From contig CALLLR010000020.1 in the NCBI GenBank assembly GCA_938008185.1, forward strand, positions 1-49,723: a stretch of DNA of 49,723 nucleotides, given 5' to 3'. Both the position numbers and the translations under genes were made by a program. The notes below the pieces were generated by a model. The model made no database searches. It saw only the letters and a list, made by a program, of their open reading frames with translations, and was not told where the DNA came from. Below, in pieces: positions 27,091 to 34,662 of this stretch; within the stretch, counting starts at the first letter, position 1; each line of letters begins with the position of its first letter. This DNA is from an uncultured Saprospiraceae bacterium (GTDB lineage: Bacteria > Bacteroidota > Bacteroidia > Chitinophagales > Saprospiraceae).

Positions 27091-28263
27091 ATGGTAGACT
27101 ATCTATATATAGATACGCCAGCAACCTTACAGCAATTTATTGATGAAAATCAGGAGATTAGCTGGATGGGATTTGATACAGAATTTGTGGGTGAAAAGCG
27201 ATTCTATACCCTTTTGTGCCTCATTCAGGTAATTACCGAGAACGGTATCTATATTATCGACTCTATTGAATTAAAAAACCTGGATTCTTTTTACGCGATG
27301 ATTGAGGATCCGGAGATCATTAAAATTACTCACGCGGGAGAAAACGATTACCGATTATTAAAAATTGAAGGCGGCATCATCCCCAAAAATTTATTTGATA
27401 CCCAAATTGCTGCTGGTTTTGTAGGTTATAATTATCCGATCTCTTTCCGCAAACTGGTGGCCAGTGAGCTGAATATCAATCTGGGGAAAGGTTATACGGT
27501 ATCCGACTGGCAGTCCCGTCCCATTAATCAAAAACAAATCAAGTACGCACTGGATGATATTATTTACCTAAAACAACTTTGGGAACTCTTGGCTGACAAG
27601 CTTACCGAAATGAATCGCTACGATTGGGCCATTGAGGAAATGAAAAAATACGAGTCGGAAGATTATTATAAAGCCATTCCGCACAAGGAAGCTTTTTCCA
27701 ATAGTATGATTTATAATCTACGACCTAAAAATCAGTTATTCCTGATTCGTTTGTACCAATGGAGAATAGAGATGGCCGAGCGAAAAAATTATAGCAAGGA
27801 GATGATTCTTCCGGCAAAATACATCAGTCCCATTACCCGAAATATCGGATCGGGCAGAGCTGCGCTTAAAAACCACCGTCGCCTGCCAAACGGAATTATG
27901 GGTAAATATATGGACGAATTTTTAGCGCTCTACGAGAAAGATCCAACACCCGAAGAGGAAGTGGTTCTCGCGTCTATTCCCGCTACTGAAATCCGGCCAA
28001 CTGGTCAGGAGACGATTATGGAAATGCTTTCTCTGCTCATCAAAATAAAATGTAATCAGGAACGACTCTCCAACGGTCTGTTGATTTACGGCTCGGGCAT
28101 CAAAAAAATGAAAGCGGATGATCAGTATTTTGATGAAAGACTGGCTACCGGCTGGCGTGGAAAATTTCTGGGAAAAGATCTGATCGCCTGGTTACGCAAT
28201 CGTAAGGACCTGGAAATCGACATGCAGAAAGATCAGTGTGTGATCAGGATGGTGGAGGTGTAA
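27091..28263 (+). CDS. rnd: Ribonuclease D (DEDD exonuclease with HRDC domain)
   Basis: About 390 residues. It is a 3'-5' exoribonuclease acting on tRNA and other RNA ends in the cytoplasm. The DEDDy motifs are present: FDTEFVG (Asp29, Glu31), THAGENDYRLL (motif II Asp), and YALDDIIYL (motif III Tyr and Asp). An HRDC-type helical domain follows (around RPKNQLFLIRLYQWRIEMAERKN). The open frame extends upstream to a TTG at 26947 and has another ATG at 27061. I chose 27091 because the TACATTTG promoter element lies at 27049-27056 and family members usually begin close to the YIDTP strand. The gene converges on the glutamate synthase-like gene. Confidence 0.9.
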   Translation: MVDYLYIDTPATLQQFIDENQEISWMGFDTEFVGEKRFYTLLCLIQVITENGIYIIDSIELKNLDSFYAMIEDPEIIKITHAGENDYRLLKIEGGIIPKNLFDTQIAAGFVGYNYPISFRKLVASELNINLGKGYTVSDWQSRPINQKQIKYALDDIIYLKQLWELLADKLTEMNRYDWAIEEMKKYESEDYYKAIPHKEAFSNSMIYNLRPKNQLFLIRLYQWRIEMAERKNYSKEMILPAKYISPITRNIGSGRAALKNHRRLPNGIMGKYMDEFLALYEKDPTPEEEVVLASIPATEIRPTGQETIMEMLSLLIKIKCNQERLSNGLLIYGSGIKKMKADDQYFDERLATGWRGKFLGKDLIAWLRNRKDLEIDMQKDQCVIRMVEV

Positions 28264-28335
28264 GGAAAGGCTATTTGCATTTCGTTATTGGGTGTTTGCT
28301 TCCCAGTTCATATATTGATTATTTGAACAGTCATT

Positions 28336-29937
28336 TTACCCCAACCGTGGCGCAAAGCTCTCCGCTTCTGCCATATCCAAATGTACTTTATAAGGCTCCG
28401 GCGCGGTCGCTATATCCAATAAAGCGCCCGGCTTCATTACTGGATAAATCTGCGCCAAACTACTTATTTCATTAATGTTGTTTCTGCGGTAAATCTGATG
28501 ACGCCCAATATCTTTAGGATTGCGAATACCCGCTGCGGCCATCAATTCAATTAGACTCTTGATGGTTTCGCGGTGGTAATTGGCCACTCTTTGCTTTTTG
28601 TTATTGACGTTCAGACCCGCCACCAGTTCCTTGTCTTGCGTCGCAACGCCCGTTGGACAACGATTGGTATTGCATTCCAGTGCCTGGATACAACCGAGTG
28701 CCAGCATCATGGCCCGCGCCGAATAGCAGACATCCGCACCCAACGCCAGGGCCTTGAACAGATGAAATCCCGTGATGATTTTACCCGACGCAATAATGGT
28801 AATGTCTTTTTTTAAATTAAATCCAACCAAAGCATCATGCACAAAAGCGAGACCTTCCTTGTAAGGTGTTCCCACCGAATTAGAAAACTCTAAAGGGGCT
28901 GCTCCCGTTCCTCCTTCCGCTCCGTCGACGGATATAAAATCTGGTTGGATACCCGTCTGAATCATCGCTTTACAGATCGCCAGAAATTCACTGCGCTGCC
29001 CGACACAAAGTTTGAAACCAACGGGTTTTCCAGCGGAAAGATCTCGTAGTTTTTTTATGAATTGCAGTAACCCTGTGGGGGTATTAAATTCTTTGTGATA
29101 GGGTGGAGACAACACGGATTCGCCGGGCGTAACATTTCTGATTTCCGCAATTTCTTTCGTATTTTTCTTTCCGGGTAGAATTCCTCCGTGACCGGGTTTG
29201 GCGCCCTGAGAAAGTTTTAATTCAATCATTCTGACGGCTGGATCGGCCACCCTTTCCTGGTACAATTCGGGATCAAAACCTCCTTCTTTGGAGCGACAAC
29301 CAAAGTAGCCCGTTCCAATCTGATAGATCAAATCACCTCCCAGGTTTTTATGGTAAGGACTGATGCCTCCTTCGCCCGTGTTATGAGCAAAACCACCAAT
29401 TTTGGCACCGCCATTTAACGCTTCGATTGCCGCACTACTCAACGAGCCAAAACTCATTGCCGAAACGTTTAGTAAACTCGCGGAGTAAGGTTGTTTACAA
29501 TCGGGGCCACCGATCATCACCCGTGGATTGGCCTCTAACTCGTGGTGGTCAAGCGCCGCAATAGAGTGATTCATCCATTCGTACCCTTCGTCGTAGACAT
29601 TCAGTTGGGTACCAAAGGGGTTGGAGGATAATTCTTGTTTAGAACGAGCATATACGATAGAGCGATACTGTCGGTTGATCGGGGTTCCGTTGGTATCTGA
29701 TTCGATAAAATACTGATAAATTTTTGGTCGTAACTCTTCCATCACGTAACGACCCCGACCCAGGATCGGGTAATTGCGTACGATCGCTTTTTTGGCTTGA
29801 AACATATCATAATATCCTAAAATTATCAGGGGACCAAAAATTAATAAAGCCCAATACATCGGCGTCCATAGAAAATAACCAACGCCAAAAATGATGGCCA
29901 GGCTGACAATGGAAAACACAACAAATTCGTTTCGCAT
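28336..29937 (-). CDS. FMN-binding glutamate synthase-like protein (membrane-anchored GltB central domain)
   Basis: 533 residues. Two hydrophobic N-terminal segments (about residues 5-45) precede a stand-alone glutamate synthase FMN/2-oxoglutarate-site barrel (about 90-500). Typical motifs are NTGEGGISPYH, QGAKPGHGGILPGKK, VDGAEGGTGAAP and the cysteine segment CNTNRCPTGVATQD, which in glutamate synthases belongs to the iron-sulphur and FMN region. The glutaminase domain of true GOGAT is absent, so the protein cannot use glutamine by itself. The family is common in Bacteroidota and its physiological reaction is not settled. A TATCTTG element precedes the start by 16 bases. It is divergent from the TerB gene. 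Confidence 0.92.
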   Translation of the reverse strand: MRNEFVVFSIVSLAIIFGVGYFLWTPMYWALLIFGPLIILGYYDMFQAKKAIVRNYPILGRGRYVMEELRPKIYQYFIESDTNGTPINRQYRSIVYARSKQELSSNPFGTQLNVYDEGYEWMNHSIAALDHHELEANPRVMIGGPDCKQPYSASLLNVSAMSFGSLSSAAIEALNGGAKIGGFAHNTGEGGISPYHKNLGGDLIYQIGTGYFGCRSKEGGFDPELYQERVADPAVRMIELKLSQGAKPGHGGILPGKKNTKEIAEIRNVTPGESVLSPPYHKEFNTPTGLLQFIKKLRDLSAGKPVGFKLCVGQRSEFLAICKAMIQTGIQPDFISVDGAEGGTGAAPLEFSNSVGTPYKEGLAFVHDALVGFNLKKDITIIASGKIITGFHLFKALALGADVCYSARAMMLALGCIQALECNTNRCPTGVATQDKELVAGLNVNNKKQRVANYHRETIKSLIELMAAAGIRNPKDIGRHQIYRRNNINEISSLAQIYPVMKPGALLDIATAPEPYKVHLDMAEAESFAPRLG

Positions 29938-29953
29938 AATAAAAATTTGGGGA

Positions 29954-29960
29954 CAAGATA
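29954..29960 (-). promoter_or_regulatory. Putative -7 element (TATCTTG on minus strand)
   Basis: 16 bases upstream of the glutamate synthase-like start; the same heptamer and nearly the same spacing as for coaE. Confidence 0.35.
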
Positions 29961-29973
29961 AGAAATGTTTTTT

Positions 29974-30047
29974 GAATCGTTGAATGGTTGAATCGTTGAA
30001 TCGTTGAGTCGCTTTGCTTGTTGAGTTGCCGCGCTTGTTGAGTTGCT
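29974..30047. repeat. GAATCGTT octamer array with 17-base extension
   Basis: Four contiguous octamers (GAATCGTT, GAATGGTT, GAATCGTT, GAATCGTT). GAGTCGCT, GAGTTGCC and GAGTTGCT follow at 17-base spacing, separated by a (T/C)GCTTGTT 9-mer. A close relative lies at 39601-39650 and inverted copies at 30212-30228. No sequence similarity to the ATCC octamers. Confidence 0.75.
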
Positions 30048-30211
30048 TTATTTGGAAAGCTTTTTAAAATTGGGTTGGTGTTTTTGCTTGTTTAGACTGA
30101 AATCAGGATTGGTCCTCTGTTTTTTCGCAAAAAGAAATTGCGATACTTTTTTTACGGTAAAATTTTTGAAATAATAGAAACATTAGTTTACTTTTAAGAA
30201 GTATAAAAAAC

Positions 30212-30228
30212 GATTCAACGATTCAACA
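30212..30228. repeat. Inverted copies of the GAATCGTT octamer
   Basis: Two contiguous AACGATTC-type units in the opposite orientation to 29974-30005, just upstream of the TerB gene. Together they could let the divergent region fold back on itself. Confidence 0.5.
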
Positions 30229-30239
30229 AAAAAGAACAT

Positions 30240-30896
30240 ATGATCATTTTTGGAACAAGAGGTGTAAATTCAACGATGGACGAAGGACATTTTTTCTGTC
30301 CGCAATGCGAACGGGAAGAGCCTTATCGACATCGTAAAGTCACCCGATTTTTTACGTTATATTTTATTCCATTGATCCCGTTGGGTAGAATAGGCGAGTT
30401 TGTCGAATGTCTTACCTGCAAAGGAACCTACGTTCCAAATGTCCTCGAATACCGACCCGACGGAGGTGGTAGTGAAGATCTGTTTTTGGCCGAATACGAA
30501 AAGGCCATGAAACATACGATGGTTCTGATGATGCTGGCCGACGGAGAAATTGATGACCAGGAAATGATCGCTGTTCGGGATATTGTCAATAAATTTGGAC
30601 ACCACGATATTACGTTAGAAGAACTGGAAGTTTATACCAACGCCGTCCGAAATAGTCCGGATGATATTTCTACCTACCTAAAAAATGTTGCTCCTTCGCT
30701 CAACGAACACGGGAAAGAAACCATCATTAAATGTGCGCTCTCCGTTGCGGCGGCGGATGGTCATATCGACGATAGCGAAATTGATCTGATCTACCAGATG
30801 GGGGAGGTGATGAGCATGTCGAGCGCGCACATGAAAGGAATTTTGGGAGAGATGGAAACGCCGGGAGCGGCTGGGAGCGATGGGGGGTTTGTGTAA
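30240..30896 (+). CDS. Zinc-ribbon plus TerB-like domain protein
   Basis: 218 residues, no signal peptide. The N-terminal zinc ribbon has Cys20, Cys23, Cys57 and Cys60 (CPQC and CLTC pairs) flanking a hydrophobic FTLYFIPLIPLG hairpin. The C-terminal two-thirds is a TerB-like helical domain (about residues 85-205) with the two acidic repeats LADGEIDDQE and AADGHIDDSE, which in TerB-type proteins lie at a metal-binding site. Such proteins are linked by domain family to tellurite resistance and stress responses, but the role of this combination is unknown. A hairpin follows the stop by 12 bases. Confidence 0.85.
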   Translation: MIIFGTRGVNSTMDEGHFFCPQCEREEPYRHRKVTRFFTLYFIPLIPLGRIGEFVECLTCKGTYVPNVLEYRPDGGGSEDLFLAEYEKAMKHTMVLMMLADGEIDDQEMIAVRDIVNKFGHHDITLEELEVYTNAVRNSPDDISTYLKNVAPSLNEHGKETIIKCALSVAAADGHIDDSEIDLIYQMGEVMSMSSAHMKGILGEMETPGAAGSDGGFV

Positions 30897-30907
30897 AGGT
30901 TGAGGTG

Positions 30908-30945
30908 TTGAAACGCGGGGGGCGTTCAATAATCTGTGTTTTTTG
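30908..30945 (+). terminator. Putative terminator after the TerB gene
   Basis: Stem TTGAAACGC / GCGTTCAA with a one-base bulge and a G5 loop (30908-30929), followed after a gap by a T-run. It lies between convergent genes. Confidence 0.4.
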
Positions 30946-31001
30946 TCGCGTTAGCATTGCGTAAAAAGAGCCCGATTAACCAATAAACTGATTAACAATT
31001 A

Positions 31002-33635
31002 TTACCATCCCAACACCACCACCTCATTAATCACCGCGCCCGGATCTTCACATACGACCCGTAAATATTGTGTTTCTATGTCCAGATTTAACCAGTTTTT
31101 CCACTCCTGATATTTGGTGGTTCGGTAACGGTCGAGTGATTTCCAATTGCCGGGCGAGCCAGTTTCCAGCCGTAGCCAGCCCTGGCTGACGCCGTCAAAA
31201 ACGGAGATACCTTTAATTAATTTCTTGGTTTCAAAATCAATCACGACAGCCACTTCGGTCCCATCGTCCGGCCAACCTTCTCCCGGCAGCGGCATCCAGG
31301 CGTTGATGGGTGTACCTCCTTTTCCACAGATGGGCTGTCGTAATTCCGAAGTTTTTTCGTTCGTAGGCTCGTCGATCAAAGCCGCGGCTTCTCCGTATTT
31401 TACGCCATTTTCCATAGAAACCATGTCTTTATTGATGGGGATATTCCAGGCACATCCCGGAAAGTCGGGGCGATCATCATCCGTCAAAATAAAAACGGGG
31501 CGCTCTGATATTTCGGGAATAACCAAACTCCTATTATTTAGTTTCAACAATATTTTTTCACCATCCAGGTCTTGGTCCAATAAGGTGAGCAGCTGCGCAG
31601 ATTGGGCGTTGTTACTCAAAACGAACGCATAATCCCGGCGTCGGTAATCTTCCGTCGTATTGGCCCATAAAGCGTAGGTTTTTTTTCCGGGAATCGAACG
31701 ATGGGTGAACTCATACGCACTGATTTTTGGATCATCCGTTTTTAAAATTTTACTAAAACGAAAATCTCTTAAGGCCGTTTTCATGGCATACAAATAATAG
31801 TAAGCCTTTCTTGCCCGAAATTCGGGAAACGGCGTATTGGGATTTTGCTCCTTGGCCAATTCTAACAAACCACAAGTAGAAAACCGTTGCGCCGGATCGC
31901 CGTGGTAGTGATCGGTGAGCGTAAACAATTGGGCTTTGTCGATTCCCGCAGCGGCGATGGCCAGGAAGGAGCGTACCAGCCACTGGCCCTGCACTTCCTC
32001 CGCATCAAAATTACCAATGAGGGAAACTCTTTGTGGAGATTGTTGGTGAACGTCGTAGCCAAATTCAGATAGCCAGATTTCTTTGCCCGGCAGGTGCAGG
32101 TTTCGGTAAGTGACCAATTCTTTAAGCCGTCCGTAAAGATCATCTTCTTCCGGAGAAATTCCTTTTGAATCCTTGGTCGGGCCACCGGCCTGTCCGCCAA
32201 AATTATTAGAATAATGGTGGAAATTTAGCACGTCCGCAGGAAAAGCACCGTCCTTGCGGTAGATTTTTGCCCAGGTATGAATTCCTTTGACATAGTCGAG
32301 ATAAAGACCAGTGATACCACTCATTACAACTTTTGTCTTTGGGTCTGCGTTTTTGACACCGGTAGGAAAGGGCTCGGTACACGCGGAATTGGAGGGTTGA
32401 TGGAAGACGGTATTTTCGTGTCCATCATAATCGGTGCTTAACATGGCTGCGTATTCAAAGGCATTAAAATAAGCGGCGCGTTGTTGTTTGGATTTACTAC
32501 CGCCCATCCAGAATTTGTCTTGCTCGTTCCAGTCTTCCACGTAATGAACCATGCCCAGCCCGGATTTAACCGATTCCTGGACGCGGGGAGCCAGCGTGGT
32601 TTCCGGAAGTTTATTTTGTCCGTAACGGGCCGTAAACTGATACATATATTCGCCGTGCGCAGCGTAGGCGGCTGGGTTTAGCGGATTGCTATTCTTAGCG
32701 ATGGGTTTGTCTTCTCTGGTGTAGGTTTCTAAGGCAGGAATATTCCCTTTAAGATCGGCGGCAATAACCACTCCCGCATCATTTATATCATCGTATAATT
32801 TGTCAAAACTCCAACCCGAATAGGCATTGGAAGGGTTCCAACTGTAAATTTGACAGTCTTTTGGGTTGTTATCTCCCATCTCAAGATGCCAGTCGTGGTA
32901 CTCCCGAACAAATTCAAACAATGACATTTGATAAATTGGGTCTTCCGTGTTTATGTTTACGCCAACTAAATTCTTAAATGTAGCGTAAGATGGTTGTGGT
33001 GAAGGATGTATGGTCGGAATCCTGGCAGGAGGATTATCAGAGAAAAGGCGAATTTCACCAATATTAGCGGTAGGGTCTGAAAAAGTCAGTCTTAAAAATC
33101 GAGCGGTGCAAGCCAGGTTTTCGTGACAGATCCATCTGAAATTTTGATCTAGTTTATTATTTAAAATATTTTCCCATTCTTTTTGCTCATTTAGATAGTC
33201 CATCGAAAGCACGCCTTCCCCATTTAGATCGGTTAGACAAAATTGCGTAACCGGAGTAATTTTTTCGAGGTCAATGATTACTTCTAAAGGATAATATAAA
33301 TTGGCATCTTGAAAAACATTCCCATCATTAAAAGTTCCGATAAAAGACCGGTTGAGTCCATTTTCCTGATAATCTTTATCCCAGGGCGCTCCGCCCGGCA
33401 GGGTTTGGCCGGGAGTGATGGGTAGTTCCGTCTCATCCACCAGCCGATAAGTATCACCCCGTCCGGTAACGCTGGCCACCATTCCCGGATGCAAAAAAAC
33501 AGGTTGATCAAATACGGTCTCCGGTGTCGGTAACAGCTGTTGGCCATTGGCCTGGCAACCGCAGGAAAGATATCCTAACACGACCATTGTAACCAATGCT
33601 GATAAAGGGAAAAGTAATTTTTTAAAGATCATCAA
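31002..33635 (-). CDS. Putative lipoprotein glycoside hydrolase (clan-A-like TIM barrel)
   Basis: 877 residues. The N-terminus is a signal with a possible lipobox (GYLSCGC, Cys25 or Cys27), so it is probably a membrane-anchored periplasmic or surface lipoprotein. Residues about 35-200 form a discoidin-like beta-sandwich, with a similar module at the C-terminus (about 765-877). The centre (220-620) looks like a glycoside hydrolase barrel: VEDWNEQD (Glu near 370) fits the acid/base Asn-Glu of clan A strand 4, and WLSEFGYD (Glu near 524) fits the strand 7 nucleophile. HFHHYSN-type and GQWLVRSFLAIAAAGIDKAQLF segments are shared with the giant protein at 41369-47332. There is no T9SS tail. The substrate is unknown, and the catalytic assignment is inferred from motif spacing. 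Confidence 0.75.
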   Translation of the reverse strand: MMIFKKLLFPLSALVTMVVLGYLSCGCQANGQQLLPTPETVFDQPVFLHPGMVASVTGRGDTYRLVDETELPITPGQTLPGGAPWDKDYQENGLNRSFIGTFNDGNVFQDANLYYPLEVIIDLEKITPVTQFCLTDLNGEGVLSMDYLNEQKEWENILNNKLDQNFRWICHENLACTARFLRLTFSDPTANIGEIRLFSDNPPARIPTIHPSPQPSYATFKNLVGVNINTEDPIYQMSLFEFVREYHDWHLEMGDNNPKDCQIYSWNPSNAYSGWSFDKLYDDINDAGVVIAADLKGNIPALETYTREDKPIAKNSNPLNPAAYAAHGEYMYQFTARYGQNKLPETTLAPRVQESVKSGLGMVHYVEDWNEQDKFWMGGSKSKQQRAAYFNAFEYAAMLSTDYDGHENTVFHQPSNSACTEPFPTGVKNADPKTKVVMSGITGLYLDYVKGIHTWAKIYRKDGAFPADVLNFHHYSNNFGGQAGGPTKDSKGISPEEDDLYGRLKELVTYRNLHLPGKEIWLSEFGYDVHQQSPQRVSLIGNFDAEEVQGQWLVRSFLAIAAAGIDKAQLFTLTDHYHGDPAQRFSTCGLLELAKEQNPNTPFPEFRARKAYYYLYAMKTALRDFRFSKILKTDDPKISAYEFTHRSIPGKKTYALWANTTEDYRRRDYAFVLSNNAQSAQLLTLLDQDLDGEKILLKLNNRSLVIPEISERPVFILTDDDRPDFPGCAWNIPINKDMVSMENGVKYGEAAALIDEPTNEKTSELRQPICGKGGTPINAWMPLPGEGWPDDGTEVAVVIDFETKKLIKGISVFDGVSQGWLRLETGSPGNWKSLDRYRTTKYQEWKNWLNLDIETQYLRVVCEDPGAVINEVVVLGW

Positions 33636-33695
33636 TATTATTTTTGAACCTGGAAATTTTTAAAATAAAACCTCAAAGAGCAACTTCAACTTGCG

Positions 33696-33753
33696 TGGCT
33701 CGATAGGCAGATGTTTAAACACGTCAAAAGAATTGTCTGCCCATCGAAAGCCA
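33696..33753. repeat. Imperfect inverted repeat
   Basis: Arms TGGCTCGATAGGCAGA (33696-33711) and TCTGCCCATCGAAAGCCA (33736-33753), with a two-base bulge and a 24-base loop. It lies between two genes read on the minus strand. It could be a terminator stem, but no T-run is present on either side. Confidence 0.5.
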
Positions 33754-33781
33754 ATTGTTAGCCAAACACGTTAGAAGAGCC

Positions 33782-34207
33782 TTACAAGAACTCCAACTCC
33801 CCAAACGTTACTTTAATCTCCGGTGGTATGCCGATTACAATTTTTAAGTAAATATCTTCGCAAGGTTCCAGGGTGGTTTTTTCGTAAAGGCTGGTGGTGG
33901 TTTGAATGGTTTTCAGGACAGAAAGCATGGTTTTATCGCCTGTATTTTCGATCAATAATTCTTTGATTCGTTCTTCGTCAAAATCGGCGGTGTTACCGCG
34001 CATAAAAATGGTCATACCGGGACTTAGGCCGACGCTAAGGGAAAAATTGATCATGGAGAAGCCGTAGTTGACCAGTTGTGGAAAAACTTCGGCCCAGTCT
34101 TCAAAAATATCGATTAGTCTTTCGAGGGCGGAGCCGCTTAGGTTGCCGGCCTGCTCTTTTAAAAGATCTCCGGCTTGAAGGATTGTTTTTTTTACTTTAT
34201 CGATCAT
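33782..34207 (-). CDS. Hypothetical protein (141 aa)
   Basis: No signal peptide or clear membrane helix. Residues 1-50 are amphipathic helix (MIDKVKKTILQAGDLLKEQAGNLSGSALERLIDIFEDW). The rest is mixed, with beta-strand-rich VGLSPGMTIFMRGN and IYLKIVIGIPPEIKVTFGELEFL segments near the end. The start ATG lies in the divergent region facing the AAA+ gene. I do not recognise a family. It is 146 bases upstream of the hydrolase start on the same strand, so weak co-transcription is possible. Confidence 0.65.
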   Translation of the reverse strand: MIDKVKKTILQAGDLLKEQAGNLSGSALERLIDIFEDWAEVFPQLVNYGFSMINFSLSVGLSPGMTIFMRGNTADFDEERIKELLIENTGDKTMLSVLKTIQTTTSLYEKTTLEPCEDIYLKIVIGIPPEIKVTFGELEFL

Positions 34208-34662
34208 ATTATTTATTTCGAGCGATTTTTCATTTTCTAAATCCCGAATTTACTTAGTTGTTCTCTCCTTCGTCGTTCACTGCCTGCGTTGTGTTTGTTT
34301 CGAGGTTTTTAAATTTTTTTTGACTTCCAGATATTATTCTTTCGTGCGCTTCCTTTGGTCGCTTACTCAGTCGTAAATCTGGAAGAAAAAATTTAAAATT
34401 CCTCTCAACGAAGAGTTGTTTCGTGGATAATTCTTTGCTATTTGATAATAGCCAATTGCATTATCTACGCTTTAGGGAAGCTAACTGGCTAATAGCTAAT
34501 AGCCAACCAGCTTTTTCAAAAGATAAAGATAAACCTTAAATGAATAGGATTCAATGTTTTATAGATGGGGGAAGTAATTCTGTCTGATTGTTTGTAACAA
34601 AATGAAATTCAGAAATTGTTGAAACCGTCGAACCAAATCCTCCGAAGACTGTTTTATCCACT
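34208..34662. other. 455-base divergent intergenic region
   Basis: It contains the long imperfect inverted repeat at 34302-34404 and a run of TAATAGC(C/T)-type words at 34446-34505. No gene and no exact TAnnTTTG element was found for the AAA+ gene. Confidence 0.6.
34302..34404. repeat. Long imperfect inverted repeat (about 30-base arms)
   Basis: The left arm (34302-34332) starts GAGG and ends CTTCCAGAT. The right arm (34377-34404) starts ATCTGGAAG and ends CCTC. Both contain a TTTAAATTTTTT-type core. The arms differ by a three-base indel and two substitutions and enclose a 44-base, less AT-rich loop. The structure resembles a small palindromic mobile or REP-like element rather than a terminator. 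Confidence 0.65.

Larger units (their letters stand above)
29938..30239. other. 302-base divergent intergenic region
   Basis: It holds the minus-strand -7 element for the upstream gene, the GAATCGTT octamer array (29974-30047) and, just before the next start, two reverse-complement copies of the same octamer (30212-30228). No gene is visible. Confidence 0.7.
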
